Assembly: GCF_008831545.1 (NCBI RefSeq)
Contig: NZ_CP044523.1
Location: 1,116,001 to 1,180,000 of the forward strand
DNA length: 64,000 nucleotides
Direction: 5' to 3'
DNA from: Halorussus halophilus
GTDB taxonomy: Archaea; Halobacteriota; Halobacteria; Halobacteriales; Haladaptataceae
The notes under the pieces are model-generated. The model made no database searches. It saw nothing but the letters and a program-made list of their open reading frames with translations, and was not told the origin of the DNA. Numbering within the stretch: the stretch's first letter is position 1; each line of letters starts with the position of its first letter. Positions 42,719 to 50,233 of the stretch are shown one piece after another. The position numbers and the translations under genes were made by a program.

Positions 42719-43753
42719 ATGACCGTACGAGTCGGTGTTCTCGGTGCGACGGGTGCCGTCGGCCAGCGATGTATCCAACTGCTGGACGGCCACTCCGAGT
42801 TCGAACTGGCGGCAGTAACGGCGAGCGAATCCAGCGCGGGACGGTCCTACCGCGACGCGGCAAAGTGGCGGGTCGATTCCCCGATTCCGGACTCTGTGGA
42901 AGACCTCACGGTTCGGGCGACCGACCCAGCAGAAGTCCCCGACGACGTGGACCTGCTCTTTTCGTCGCTTCCCTCCGGCGTCGCCGCGGAAGTCGAACCG
43001 AAATTCGCCGAGGCGGGCTACGTCCTCTCCTCGAACTCTTCGAACGACCGAATGGCCGAGGACGTGCCGCTCGTCATCCCGGAAATCAATCCGGGGCATC
43101 TCGACCTGCTGGAAGTCCAGCGCGACGAGCGCGACTGGGACGGGGCCGTGCTGAAGAACCCGAACTGCTCGACCATCACGATGGTGCCGACGCTGGCGGC
43201 GCTCCGGCAGTTCGGTCTCGAACGCGTCCACGTCTCGACGCTTCAGGCCGTCTCCGGCGCGGGCTACTCCGGCGTCTCCTCGATGGAAATCATCGACAAC
43301 GTCATCCCGCACATCGGCGGCGAGGAGGAGAAGATGGAGACCGAATCGCGGAAGCTTCTGGGCACCTTCGACGGCGCAGAGCTACAGAACCACGACGTCG
43401 AAGTCTCGGCGTCCTGCAACCGCGTGCCGACTATCGACGGCCACCTCGAAAACGTCTGGGCCGAGATGGAGGAGGACGTGACGACCGAACAGGTCGAAGA
43501 CGCCTTGCGCGCAGTCGAGAGCCTCGACTTGCCGAGCTCTCCCGACCAACTCATCGAAGTGTTCGACGACCCGATGCGTCCGCAACCGCGTCTCGATAGG
43601 ACCCTCGGAGACGGAATGGCGATTGCCGCAGGCGGCGTCCAAGAGACGCCCGCTGGCGTGCAGTACAACTGCCTCGCGCACAACACGATTCGCGGCGCGG
43701 CCGGTGCGGCCGTCTTGAACGGCGAACTGCTGGCGAGCGAAGGCTGGTTGTAG
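42719..43753 (+). CDS. asd: aspartate-semialdehyde dehydrogenase
   Basis: A 344-residue NADP-dependent enzyme that reduces aspartyl-4-phosphate to aspartate semialdehyde, feeding threonine, methionine and lysine synthesis. Seen: VGVLGATGAVGQRC (cofactor loop, residues 5-18), FSSLPSGVA, SSNSSNDRM, catalytic C150 in KNPNCSTITM, a GAGYSGVSSM string, and the active-site His region RVPTIDGHLENVW. It belongs to the archaeal/fungal branch by length and by NPNCSTI. Start MTVRVGVLG is clear. It is transcribed alone. Confidence 0.95.
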   Translation: MTVRVGVLGATGAVGQRCIQLLDGHSEFELAAVTASESSAGRSYRDAAKWRVDSPIPDSVEDLTVRATDPAEVPDDVDLLFSSLPSGVAAEVEPKFAEAGYVLSSNSSNDRMAEDVPLVIPEINPGHLDLLEVQRDERDWDGAVLKNPNCSTITMVPTLAALRQFGLERVHVSTLQAVSGAGYSGVSSMEIIDNVIPHIGGEEEKMETESRKLLGTFDGAELQNHDVEVSASCNRVPTIDGHLENVWAEMEEDVTTEQVEDALRAVESLDLPSSPDQLIEVFDDPMRPQPRLDRTLGDGMAIAAGGVQETPAGVQYNCLAHNTIRGAAGAAVLNGELLASEGWL

Positions 43754-43799
43754 TCTCTCGTTCCTGACGTTTATCTCTGTACGGTGTGTTTCTTCGGTC

Positions 43800-44702
43800 G
43801 TGACCGCCCGCGAAGCGACCGACAACTCGAACGCGACGACCCACCCCGCCGACTCCGAGACCGTCGAGTGGACGCACACAGTCGCCACCTCGCGATTCCT
43901 CCGCGGCCTTACCGCGCTCTCGCTCGGTATCTTCGGTGGCGGGGCACTCGCGGTGGGCGGCGGTGCCGTCTTCCTCACCGCGAAGTTGCTCCTCGCTGGC
44001 CAGTACACCGTCGCCCTCGCTATCCTCCTCGCGCTCGTGTTCGCCGCGGCGCGCTTCGCGCCCCAGCACTTGGCGCTTCATCGTTCGTGGCTGTCGAAGT
44101 CGAATCCGTTCTACGAGGGGACCAAGAAACTCGGCTGGCGGGGCTTCGTCGTGGCCTCGCTGTTCGGTCTCGGCGTGCTCTGGGTCGGCCTCCAGTTCGG
44201 TGGGGTCGGCTTCTTCGTCGTCGTGTTCGGCATACTCGCAGTGCCGATAGTGATAGTCTCCGCGCTCACTTCTGAGGGCGAACTCGACGCGGAGTCCCAC
44301 GCGCTGACCTACTGCGGAACCGACGTAGACCTCTCCGCACTCGATAGTTTCCGGCGCGTCGGCCTCGGGACTCTCGTGGTCTACCAACTGTCGTTCGTCA
44401 GCGGTGCGATGTCTGCGCGGACGCCTCGCTTTCTGGTCGTCCCCGCCACGGTAGACGAGTCGATTCGGCAGGCCGTCGAGACTGGTGTCGCTCTCGACTC
44501 GCCCGAGTACGACCCACCGAATCGCGCGGTACAGGCGACGCTGGCCGCGTTCGGCATCGGTTGTCTCGCGTTCGGCGGCCTCCTGTTGACCGTCGAACCC
44601 AGTTCGTCGAACTCGGACGCGGGCATCGTCCTCGTCTACGGCGCGCTCGTCGTTGGCGTCTTCGGGTTCATCTTTCTCTCGTTGGCGGTTCGGTCGGGGT
44701 AG
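43800..44702 (+). CDS. haloarchaeal multi-pass membrane protein
   Basis: A 300-residue protein with about six TM helices (approximately 36-62, 66-85, 112-132, 134-155, 242-262, 270-295), an acidic N-terminal cytoplasmic stretch and a central soluble part (~160-235) with DAESHALTYCGTDVDLSALDSFRRVGLG. I recall similar proteins in haloarchaea without a known function. It starts at GTG 46 bp after asd. Its 3' end overlaps the convergent exported protein gene by 67 bp. Confidence 0.75.
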   Translation: MTAREATDNSNATTHPADSETVEWTHTVATSRFLRGLTALSLGIFGGGALAVGGGAVFLTAKLLLAGQYTVALAILLALVFAAARFAPQHLALHRSWLSKSNPFYEGTKKLGWRGFVVASLFGLGVLWVGLQFGGVGFFVVVFGILAVPIVIVSALTSEGELDAESHALTYCGTDVDLSALDSFRRVGLGTLVVYQLSFVSGAMSARTPRFLVVPATVDESIRQAVETGVALDSPEYDPPNRAVQATLAAFGIGCLAFGGLLLTVEPSSSNSDAGIVLVYGALVVGVFGFIFLSLAVRSG

Positions 44703-45172
44703 GACGCCGAGTTCGCCGTTCCATTATCCACGTAGAGCCATTCTTCTTGGCCGTGTTCGCACGTCAGTACCGAGACGAACCGCCAATCGGAACTGTTCGG
44801 TTCGGAAAACGCGCTCGGTGGGAGGTCCGCGTCGAAGACGATACGAGTCGTCGCGTTCGCGGGAACTCGAACCGCGTCCCGGCCCAAGAGTTCACCTTCG
44901 AGTCGGATTTCGACTAGCTGGGTCGTCGCGACGGCTGCCGGGTTCGTGAGGTTCGCTTCGATTCGAGACGTGCCGCCGACGGTGCCGTTCGTCGCGCTCA
45001 CGTCCTCAACTGCGAGGGATTGAGTTGTGTGGCCGACTCCGCCACAATCGACGGTCTGGCTGTCTTTGGGAGCGGTCGTGACTAGTCCGGGACCGACGAT
45101 GGTCGCACCTGCCGGTGCGGCGAGAATCAGGAGCGACACAATTCCGGCGAGCGTCGTTCGCGTCAGTTGCAT
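44636..45172 (-). CDS. exported protein with signal peptide
   Basis: A 178-residue protein with the signal peptide MQLTRTTLAGIVSLLILAAPAGA (cleavage after about residue 24, before TIVGPG). The mature part looks like an immunoglobulin-like beta domain (DVSATNGTVGGTSRIEANLTNPAAV, LVEIRLEGELLGRDAVRVPANAT) with two Cys (DCGGVGH and LTCEHG) that could form a disulfide, and N-glycosylation sequons. This fits a cell-surface role. Its end overlaps the convergent membrane protein gene by 67 bp. The ATG at 45172 is favoured over one five codons upstream. Confidence 0.75.
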   Translation of the reverse strand: MQLTRTTLAGIVSLLILAAPAGATIVGPGLVTTAPKDSQTVDCGGVGHTTQSLAVEDVSATNGTVGGTSRIEANLTNPAAVATTQLVEIRLEGELLGRDAVRVPANATTRIVFDADLPPSAFSEPNSSDWRFVSVLTCEHGQEEWLYVDNGTANSASYPDRTANERKMNPKTPTTSAP

Positions 45173-45266
45173 CGTGACCGCGCTCACGGCGCTCTGTCAT
45201 TTTGTTATGGCCTGCGTTGTGGGCCGGGTGGTTGGAGTACGTTAGATTACGGCGCTGAAAGCTTCG

Positions 45267-46223
45267 TTACACCACCCGATTCTCTAACTCCTCACCGCGC
45301 TCCAGTCGGCCGACGTTCTCAGCTACGATGTCGGCCAACCGAGAATAGTACTCCGGCGTGTGCCCCGAGCAGTGTGGCGTCACCAGACAGTTGCCCAGAT
45401 TCCAGAGCGGGTGGTCCTCCGGGAGCGGTTCGGGGTCGGTCACGTCCAGCGCGGCCCCGCGGAGGTGGTTCTTCCGGAGCGCGTTCACGAGGTCGTCCGT
45501 CTCGACGACCGCTCCTCTGGCGACGTTGACCAACACTGATTCGGGTGGAAGCGTCTGAATCTCGTCCGTGCCGATCAGGCCTCGCGTCGTCTCGGTCAAC
45601 GGACAGGCAAGCACGAGGTAGTCAGTGCGGGCGAGTGCATCGTGGAACTCGTCTCTGTCGAAGCCGACCACCTCGTCGGTGGGACCACCCTTCTCTGGCG
45701 TGTAGCGCACGCCGATAGTATCGACGCCGAAGCCCTGCAAGCGTTCGACCACCGACTGGCCGATTGCTCCGAGTCCGACTATCGTGACGGTACTCCCTTC
45801 GAGTTCGTGCGAGCGAAAGTGTCGCCACTCCCGCTTCTGCTGGCGCTTCCACCCCTCGTGGAGTCGCCGCGCGAACACGAGCAGATTGCCGACGACGTGT
45901 TCGCCGATGTTCGGCCCGTGGACGCCGGAGGCGTTGGTGACGGCGATACCGCGCTCTTCGAACGCGTCCATCGGCAGGTGGCCGGTCCCGGCGTAGGCGC
46001 AGGCGAACAGTTCGAGGTTTTCGGCGTGCGAGAGGAGCGACTCGTCGATCTCCATCCCGGCGACGATGGGGGCGTGGGTGATTAGCTCGCGCTCCTCTTT
46101 GGGCGTCCGAGCGAGTTGGACATCGTGGTCGGGCAGGCGTTCTTGGAGTTCTGCGGCGTAGTCTTCCGCGGGCATGCCGTGGGTTCCCTTTCGGAGGACG
46201 AGTAGGTCTGGTGTGTCGGTCAT
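45267..46223 (-). CDS. D-2-hydroxyacid dehydrogenase family protein
   Basis: A 318-residue NAD(P)-dependent D-isomer-specific 2-hydroxyacid dehydrogenase. Seen: VTIVGLGAIGQSVVERL (cofactor loop, ~145-161), VNVARGAVVETDDLVNAL with the substrate-binding Arg (~232-249), DVTDPEPLPEDHPLW with the catalytic Glu region, and the catalytic His in VTPHCSGHTPEYY. Length and order are typical. The substrate is not determined. It ends close to an apparently unrelated gene, and its start is followed by the D/E pair of dispersed repeats. Confidence 0.93.
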   Translation of the reverse strand: MTDTPDLLVLRKGTHGMPAEDYAAELQERLPDHDVQLARTPKEERELITHAPIVAGMEIDESLLSHAENLELFACAYAGTGHLPMDAFEERGIAVTNASGVHGPNIGEHVVGNLLVFARRLHEGWKRQQKREWRHFRSHELEGSTVTIVGLGAIGQSVVERLQGFGVDTIGVRYTPEKGGPTDEVVGFDRDEFHDALARTDYLVLACPLTETTRGLIGTDEIQTLPPESVLVNVARGAVVETDDLVNALRKNHLRGAALDVTDPEPLPEDHPLWNLGNCLVTPHCSGHTPEYYSRLADIVAENVGRLERGEELENRVV

Positions 46224-46352
46224 GGGTTTGCTTTCGTGTTCACCGACTAAATTCGTGGGTTACGGGCAATCGGGTTCGGGACGGGAGTTGGTCGGAGCTA
46301 GTGTACGAAGCTCTGGAATCGTGAGTAGTAAGATGACAGCGAACAGCGAAAC

Positions 46353-46544
46353 GCTAGCTACTCCCGATACCGAGAAGAGCGCACCGCGCCCCACAGCACT
46401 GCAACAGCCACGCGCCTCCCCACCCGATTGCAGTCCTCGTTTTCGGAATGCGCGGCATCGCGCGCTTTCCGAGCTACGGTCCTCATCCCTCGCGCGGGGT
46501 TGGTGCGACACGAGGTCGCACCACCGCGCGCCATGACCAAAATC
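46353..46544 (+). repeat. copy D of the dispersed hairpin repeat
   Basis: It begins GCTAGCTACTCCCGATACCG, keeps CGCACCGCGCCCCACAGCAC and CCACGCGCCTCCCCACCCGA. Hairpin 1 is TCGGAA ... GCGCG-GCAT-CGCGC ... TTCCGA, and hairpin 2 TGGTGCGAC/GTCGCACCA before CCGCGCGCC. About 192 bp. Confidence 0.75.
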
Positions 46545-46565
46545 CAGTTTCGAGAATCCACTCCC

Positions 46566-46710
46566 CTTCACGGCGCGCGAAGTCGCACCGGAGGTGTGAC
46601 CGCGCGAGGGCGACTGAGTCTAGTGAAGGAGCGGTTGGGGAGGACGTGGCTGAAGTGGTACTGTGCGGTTGCGGTACGGCCTTCTGGGTTTCGGGAGTAG
46701 CTAGCTTCTC
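46566..46710 (-). repeat. copy E of the dispersed hairpin repeat (shortened)
   Basis: Read on the minus strand: GAGAAGCTAGCTACTCCCGA, then CCGCACAGTACCACTTCAGCC, CACGTCCTCCCCAACCGC, and the terminal hairpin GTCACACC-TCC-GGTGCGAC (one mismatch) before CGCGCGCC. Hairpin 1 is missing, which explains the length of ~145 bp. It is inverted relative to copy D, 21 bp away. Confidence 0.7.
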
Positions 46711-46779
46711 GAATCCGTTCACTCAGACGCTGTCGTCTCGACCTACAGCAGATACAAATAAAGATTCGTTCCGTACTCC

Positions 46780-47976
46780 TTACCACGCGTACTCTTCGCG
46801 GGGGTCTACGTCGTCCTCCTCGCTACTGTAAATCCGCTCGCCCTCCACGAACACTTGCTCGGCGTCCGATGAGAGTTCGAACATTGGGCCGTCCCAGACC
46901 ACGAGGTCGGCGTCCGTGCCTTCTTCCAACGTTCCCACCCTATCTTCGATACCCAGAATCTCCGCGGCGTTCCGGGTCACGGTCTTCAGCGCCTCTTCCT
47001 CCGGCAAGCCCTCTCGAACCGCCAAGCCGACGCACACGTCCAGATGCTCCTGTGGAAGCACCGGCGCGTCGGTCTGGATGGCGACCTTCACGCCCGCGTC
47101 GTGGAGGATGCCGGGGGTCTCGAAGGTGATGTTGCGCAGTTCGTACTTGCTCGCGGAGGAAATCGTGGGGCCGACGATGGCAGGTACGTCGCGTTCGACG
47201 AACTCCTCGGCCAGTACGTGGCCCTCCGTCGCGTGTTCGATGGAGAGCTCGTCGATGCCGAACTCGTCGGTGATGCGGAAGATGGTGGCGATGTCGTCGG
47301 CGCGGTGCGCGTGGACGCGCAGGGGCAGGTCGCCCTCCACGACCCGAGCCAGATTCTCCATGCCCAAGTCCCGCTCGAAGGGTTCGTCCTCCGACTCCGC
47401 GTTTTCGCGGCGTTCCACGTAGTCTTCGGCGTCCATCAGTGCCTGCCGGAGCGTCGCCGCGACCCCCGGCCGGGTCATCGGTTCGCGGTCGTAGTTCTCG
47501 CCGTGGACGCGCTTGGGGTTCTCGCCGAACGCGGCCTTCATGCCGTCCTCGCGAATCAGCATCCGGTCTGCCACGTCGCCGTAGGTCTTCATCGAGCAGA
47601 TGATACCGCCAACTACGTTCGCGCTCCCCATCCGCGCGCTGACTGTCGTCACGCCGCCCTGAAACGCGTTCTTCAGTTCTTCGTCTCGCGGGTGGAAGCC
47701 GTCGAGCGCGTTGACGTGTGGCGTCACCGGGTCCGAGAACTCGTTGACGTCCCCGTCGTGGGGCTGTGCCCACTCGCCCATTCCGGCGTGGCTGTGGGCC
47801 TCCACGAGGCCGGGCGTGACGTGTTTACCGCCTACGTCTACCGTCTCGGCGTCGTTCGGAACCTCTACGTCCGGGCCGACCTCCAGAATCTCCCCATCCT
47901 CGAACAGGATAGTTCCGCCCTCGATTGTCCCCTGCTCCGTGACCGTGTGAACCGTTCCATTGACGATTGCTTGCAT
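46780..47976 (-). CDS. amidohydrolase family protein (imidazolonepropionase/dihydroorotase-like)
   Basis: A 398-residue metal-dependent amidohydrolase. After a small beta domain comes PGLVEAHSHAGMGEW (first metal His pair), later LRVHAHRADDI (two His), DELSIEHATEGH (His) and IQTDAPVLPQEH (catalytic Asp), on the expected barrel strands, then the closing beta domain with GTLEEGTDADLVVWDG. Many haloarchaeal and thermophile homologues are annotated simply as amidohydrolases, and some act as prolidases or isoaspartyl-type dipeptidases. The start at MQAIVNG (47976) fits the family; the 40 residues before it do not. Confidence 0.9.
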   Translation of the reverse strand: MQAIVNGTVHTVTEQGTIEGGTILFEDGEILEVGPDVEVPNDAETVDVGGKHVTPGLVEAHSHAGMGEWAQPHDGDVNEFSDPVTPHVNALDGFHPRDEELKNAFQGGVTTVSARMGSANVVGGIICSMKTYGDVADRMLIREDGMKAAFGENPKRVHGENYDREPMTRPGVAATLRQALMDAEDYVERRENAESEDEPFERDLGMENLARVVEGDLPLRVHAHRADDIATIFRITDEFGIDELSIEHATEGHVLAEEFVERDVPAIVGPTISSASKYELRNITFETPGILHDAGVKVAIQTDAPVLPQEHLDVCVGLAVREGLPEEEALKTVTRNAAEILGIEDRVGTLEEGTDADLVVWDGPMFELSSDAEQVFVEGERIYSSEEDDVDPREEYAW

Positions 47977-48131
47977 ACCTCGTACGAACGACGGTTCCCG
48001 CAAGAGTATTTCGGTTCGAAACACGGCTTGCCGGTTCGGTCGGTCGGGGACTGCAGACTGCCGAACGCCGGTAGTGGCAACCCCGTCGGGTTCCACCGAG
48101 GGTTTATCCTCTGCCGAGCAACGTCCGTTCA

Positions 48132-49376
48132 GTGACGGAGCGACGCCAGCAGGCAGTCATCGCGCTCGCGGCCGCCGCCCGGTTCGCCAGTGGCATCCTC
48201 ATGGGTACCGCGCTCGCGGTGTACGTCGGCGAACGTGGCTCCCCGCTGGCGGTCAGTCTCGTTCTCACTGCCTACTTCCTCGGCATGATGGTGTTCGCCC
48301 CGGTCTGGGGCGCACTTGCGGACGTGACCGGCAGACGCCGCGCGGTGCTGATTCTCTCCGGGGCGCTGGCGACAATCGCTGTCCTCCCGCTCACAATTGC
48401 TGAGGGCGTCGTCGCACCAATCGCGCTCCGGGGCGTCTACGCCGTCTTCGCGGCCGGGTTCGCGCCGGTGATGCTCGCCATCGTCAGCGTCCGGGGCGGC
48501 GAGACAGGTCGGGGGAAGTCGGTCGGCTTCTTCAACAGCGCCCGCGCGGTGGGCTTCGCAGGCGGCCAACTCACCGTCGGCGCGCTTCTCGGTCTGCTCG
48601 CGCCCGAGAGTCTCTTTCTGGTCATCGCGGGCGTGAGCCTCGTCGCTACGCTCGCCGTGGCACTCGTCGCGGACCCGACGCCGACGCGCGAGAAGCAACC
48701 CTCGCTCTCGGAACTCCGTCGAGAAATCAAAGAGCGACTCTTCCCTGCGGCGGGTGAGCGCGGCCACCTCACGACGAACGGTCTCGGCTGGCTCTATATT
48801 GCGCTCGCGCTCCGCAACATGACCGTGCTGGGCGTGATGAGTCTGATGCCGCCGTACCTCACGAACCACGTCGGGGTATCGGCGTTCGTCATGGGCGCGC
48901 TACTGGCCATCAACCCAGCGGGCCAGTCGGCGTTCATGCTGGCGTTCGGCCGGGTCGCAGATGCAGCCGGACGAAAACCGCTCATCGTCGTCGGTATGGC
49001 CGGAAGCGGACTCTTCGCCGTTATTCTCGGGATGGCGACCCAACCTGCCTCACCCCTCGGTCGGGGTCTCGTCGCAGGCGTCGGTATGGTCGTCATCGCG
49101 GCGGCGTTCTCGGCGATGACGACCGGTGCCGTCGCGTTCATCGGCGACGTGGCTCCCGACGAGCGGGAATCTGAACTGATGGGCCTGCGAACGACCGCGA
49201 AGGGCGTCGGCGGCGTACTCGGGCCGCCCATCTTCGGCGTCGTTGCGACCGTCGCAAGCTACGAGACGGCGTTCCTCGCCGGAAGCGTCCTCGCGTTTCT
49301 GGCGGCAGGCGTCGCGGGCACGCGACTGGCTGAGAGCCGCACCGGCGCGCCGGGCGGAGTCGCGGCGGACGACTGA
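48132..49376 (+). CDS. MFS transporter
   Basis: A 414-residue major facilitator superfamily carrier with ~12 TM helices. The MFS loop 2-3 motif appears as GALADVTGRRRAVLI (residues ~60-74) and its second-half repeat as GRVADAAGRKPLIVVG (~275-290). A long central basic/acidic loop (TPTREKQPSLSELRREIKERLFP) separates the halves. It may be a drug or solute exporter; specificity cannot be read. It starts at GTG 48132, divergent from the amidohydrolase gene with 155 bp between. Confidence 0.92.
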   Translation: MTERRQQAVIALAAAARFASGILMGTALAVYVGERGSPLAVSLVLTAYFLGMMVFAPVWGALADVTGRRRAVLILSGALATIAVLPLTIAEGVVAPIALRGVYAVFAAGFAPVMLAIVSVRGGETGRGKSVGFFNSARAVGFAGGQLTVGALLGLLAPESLFLVIAGVSLVATLAVALVADPTPTREKQPSLSELRREIKERLFPAAGERGHLTTNGLGWLYIALALRNMTVLGVMSLMPPYLTNHVGVSAFVMGALLAINPAGQSAFMLAFGRVADAAGRKPLIVVGMAGSGLFAVILGMATQPASPLGRGLVAGVGMVVIAAAFSAMTTGAVAFIGDVAPDERESELMGLRTTAKGVGGVLGPPIFGVVATVASYETAFLAGSVLAFLAAGVAGTRLAESRTGAPGGVAADD

Positions 49377-49391
49377 GGCTCGTTTCTTTCG

Positions 49392-50189
49392 CTACTGCCC
49401 CTCGAACTCGGCTTCCTCTTTCTCGAAGAACGCCGCCAGCCCCCGTTCGTAGTCGCCGGTTCTGGCCAACTGCGTGATGGCGTCGGTCTCTGCGGCGAGT
49501 TGCGCGCTCAAATTTCGACCGTAGCTCTTCGAGAGTAGGCGCTTGGTCGCGCCATAGGCACGCGTCGGGCCGTCTGCGAGTCGGGTGGCGAGTTCGGCGA
49601 GTCGGTCCTCGAACTCCCCTGAAGGGCCGACCTCGGTCGCCAGTCCAATCTCGACCGCTTCGTCTGCGGGGATAGGTTCGTCCAACAGCGCGATTTCTTG
49701 GGCCTTCCGCAGACCGACAAGTCGCGGCAAGAAGTACGTGGAACCGCCGTCGCCCGAGAGGCCGAGTTTCGGGTACGCGAACTCGAAGCGGGCGTTCTCG
49801 GAAGCTAGCACGACGTCGGCACACAGCGCGAGTCCGAGACCGCCGCCCGCGGCGACGCCGTTCACGCCAGCGACGACCGGCTTTCTGGCAGTTGCGAGGT
49901 GCGCGACGGTGGCGTGCAGGCGCGTCGCAATCTCTCGCAGTCGGCGCGGGTCGTCGCTGTCGCCGTTACTGTCACCGTCCAGCACGGAGAGGTCCGCACC
50001 CGTGCAGAAGACGCTCTCGGTTCCAGTCAGGACGACACAGCGCACCGCTCGGTCGTCCACGACCCGCTCGACAGCGGCTTGCAGGTCGGCCGCAGTCTGG
50101 CGGTCCAGCGAGTTGTGCGTCGCCGGTCGCTCGATACTGATTCGCGCGACGCCGTCGGTACGCTCGACGGAGACGTTGTCGAAGTCCAT
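49392..50189 (-). CDS. enoyl-CoA hydratase/isomerase family protein
   Basis: A 265-residue crotonase-fold enzyme. Seen: RISIERPATHNSLDRQTAADL (CoA-binding N-terminus), VFCTGADLSVL (oxyanion hole 1), AGVNGVAAGGGLGLALCADVVLAS (oxyanion hole 2 region), FAYPKLGLSGDGGSTYFLPRLVG with the catalytic acidic residue position shown as SGDGG. The shift from the usual Glu pair suggests isomerase rather than hydratase chemistry. Start MDFDNVSVERTDG at 50189. It probably acts in fatty acid or branched-chain oxidation; no beta-oxidation gene is adjacent. Confidence 0.93.
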   Translation of the reverse strand: MDFDNVSVERTDGVARISIERPATHNSLDRQTAADLQAAVERVVDDRAVRCVVLTGTESVFCTGADLSVLDGDSNGDSDDPRRLREIATRLHATVAHLATARKPVVAGVNGVAAGGGLGLALCADVVLASENARFEFAYPKLGLSGDGGSTYFLPRLVGLRKAQEIALLDEPIPADEAVEIGLATEVGPSGEFEDRLAELATRLADGPTRAYGATKRLLSKSYGRNLSAQLAAETDAITQLARTGDYERGLAAFFEKEEAEFEGQ

Positions 50190-50233
50190 GGCGGTTGTGG
50201 GTCGCCCCGGAGCGTGAATTTTGCTTTTCCGAA

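Larger units (their letters stand above)
46224..46779. other. gene-free region holding an inverted pair of the dispersed repeat
   Basis: 556 bases between two minus-strand genes. It contains copy D (46353-46544, plus) and copy E (46566-46710, minus), facing tail to tail, with their conserved boxes on the outside. Several short open frames run through the repeats and are not supported as genes. Confidence 0.65.

Noticed and set aside
46260-46831. Several overlapping 67-127 codon open frames between the 2-hydroxyacid dehydrogenase and the amidohydrolase
   Set aside because: They lie inside repeat copies D and E and have no common features; GC-rich repeats keep frames open.
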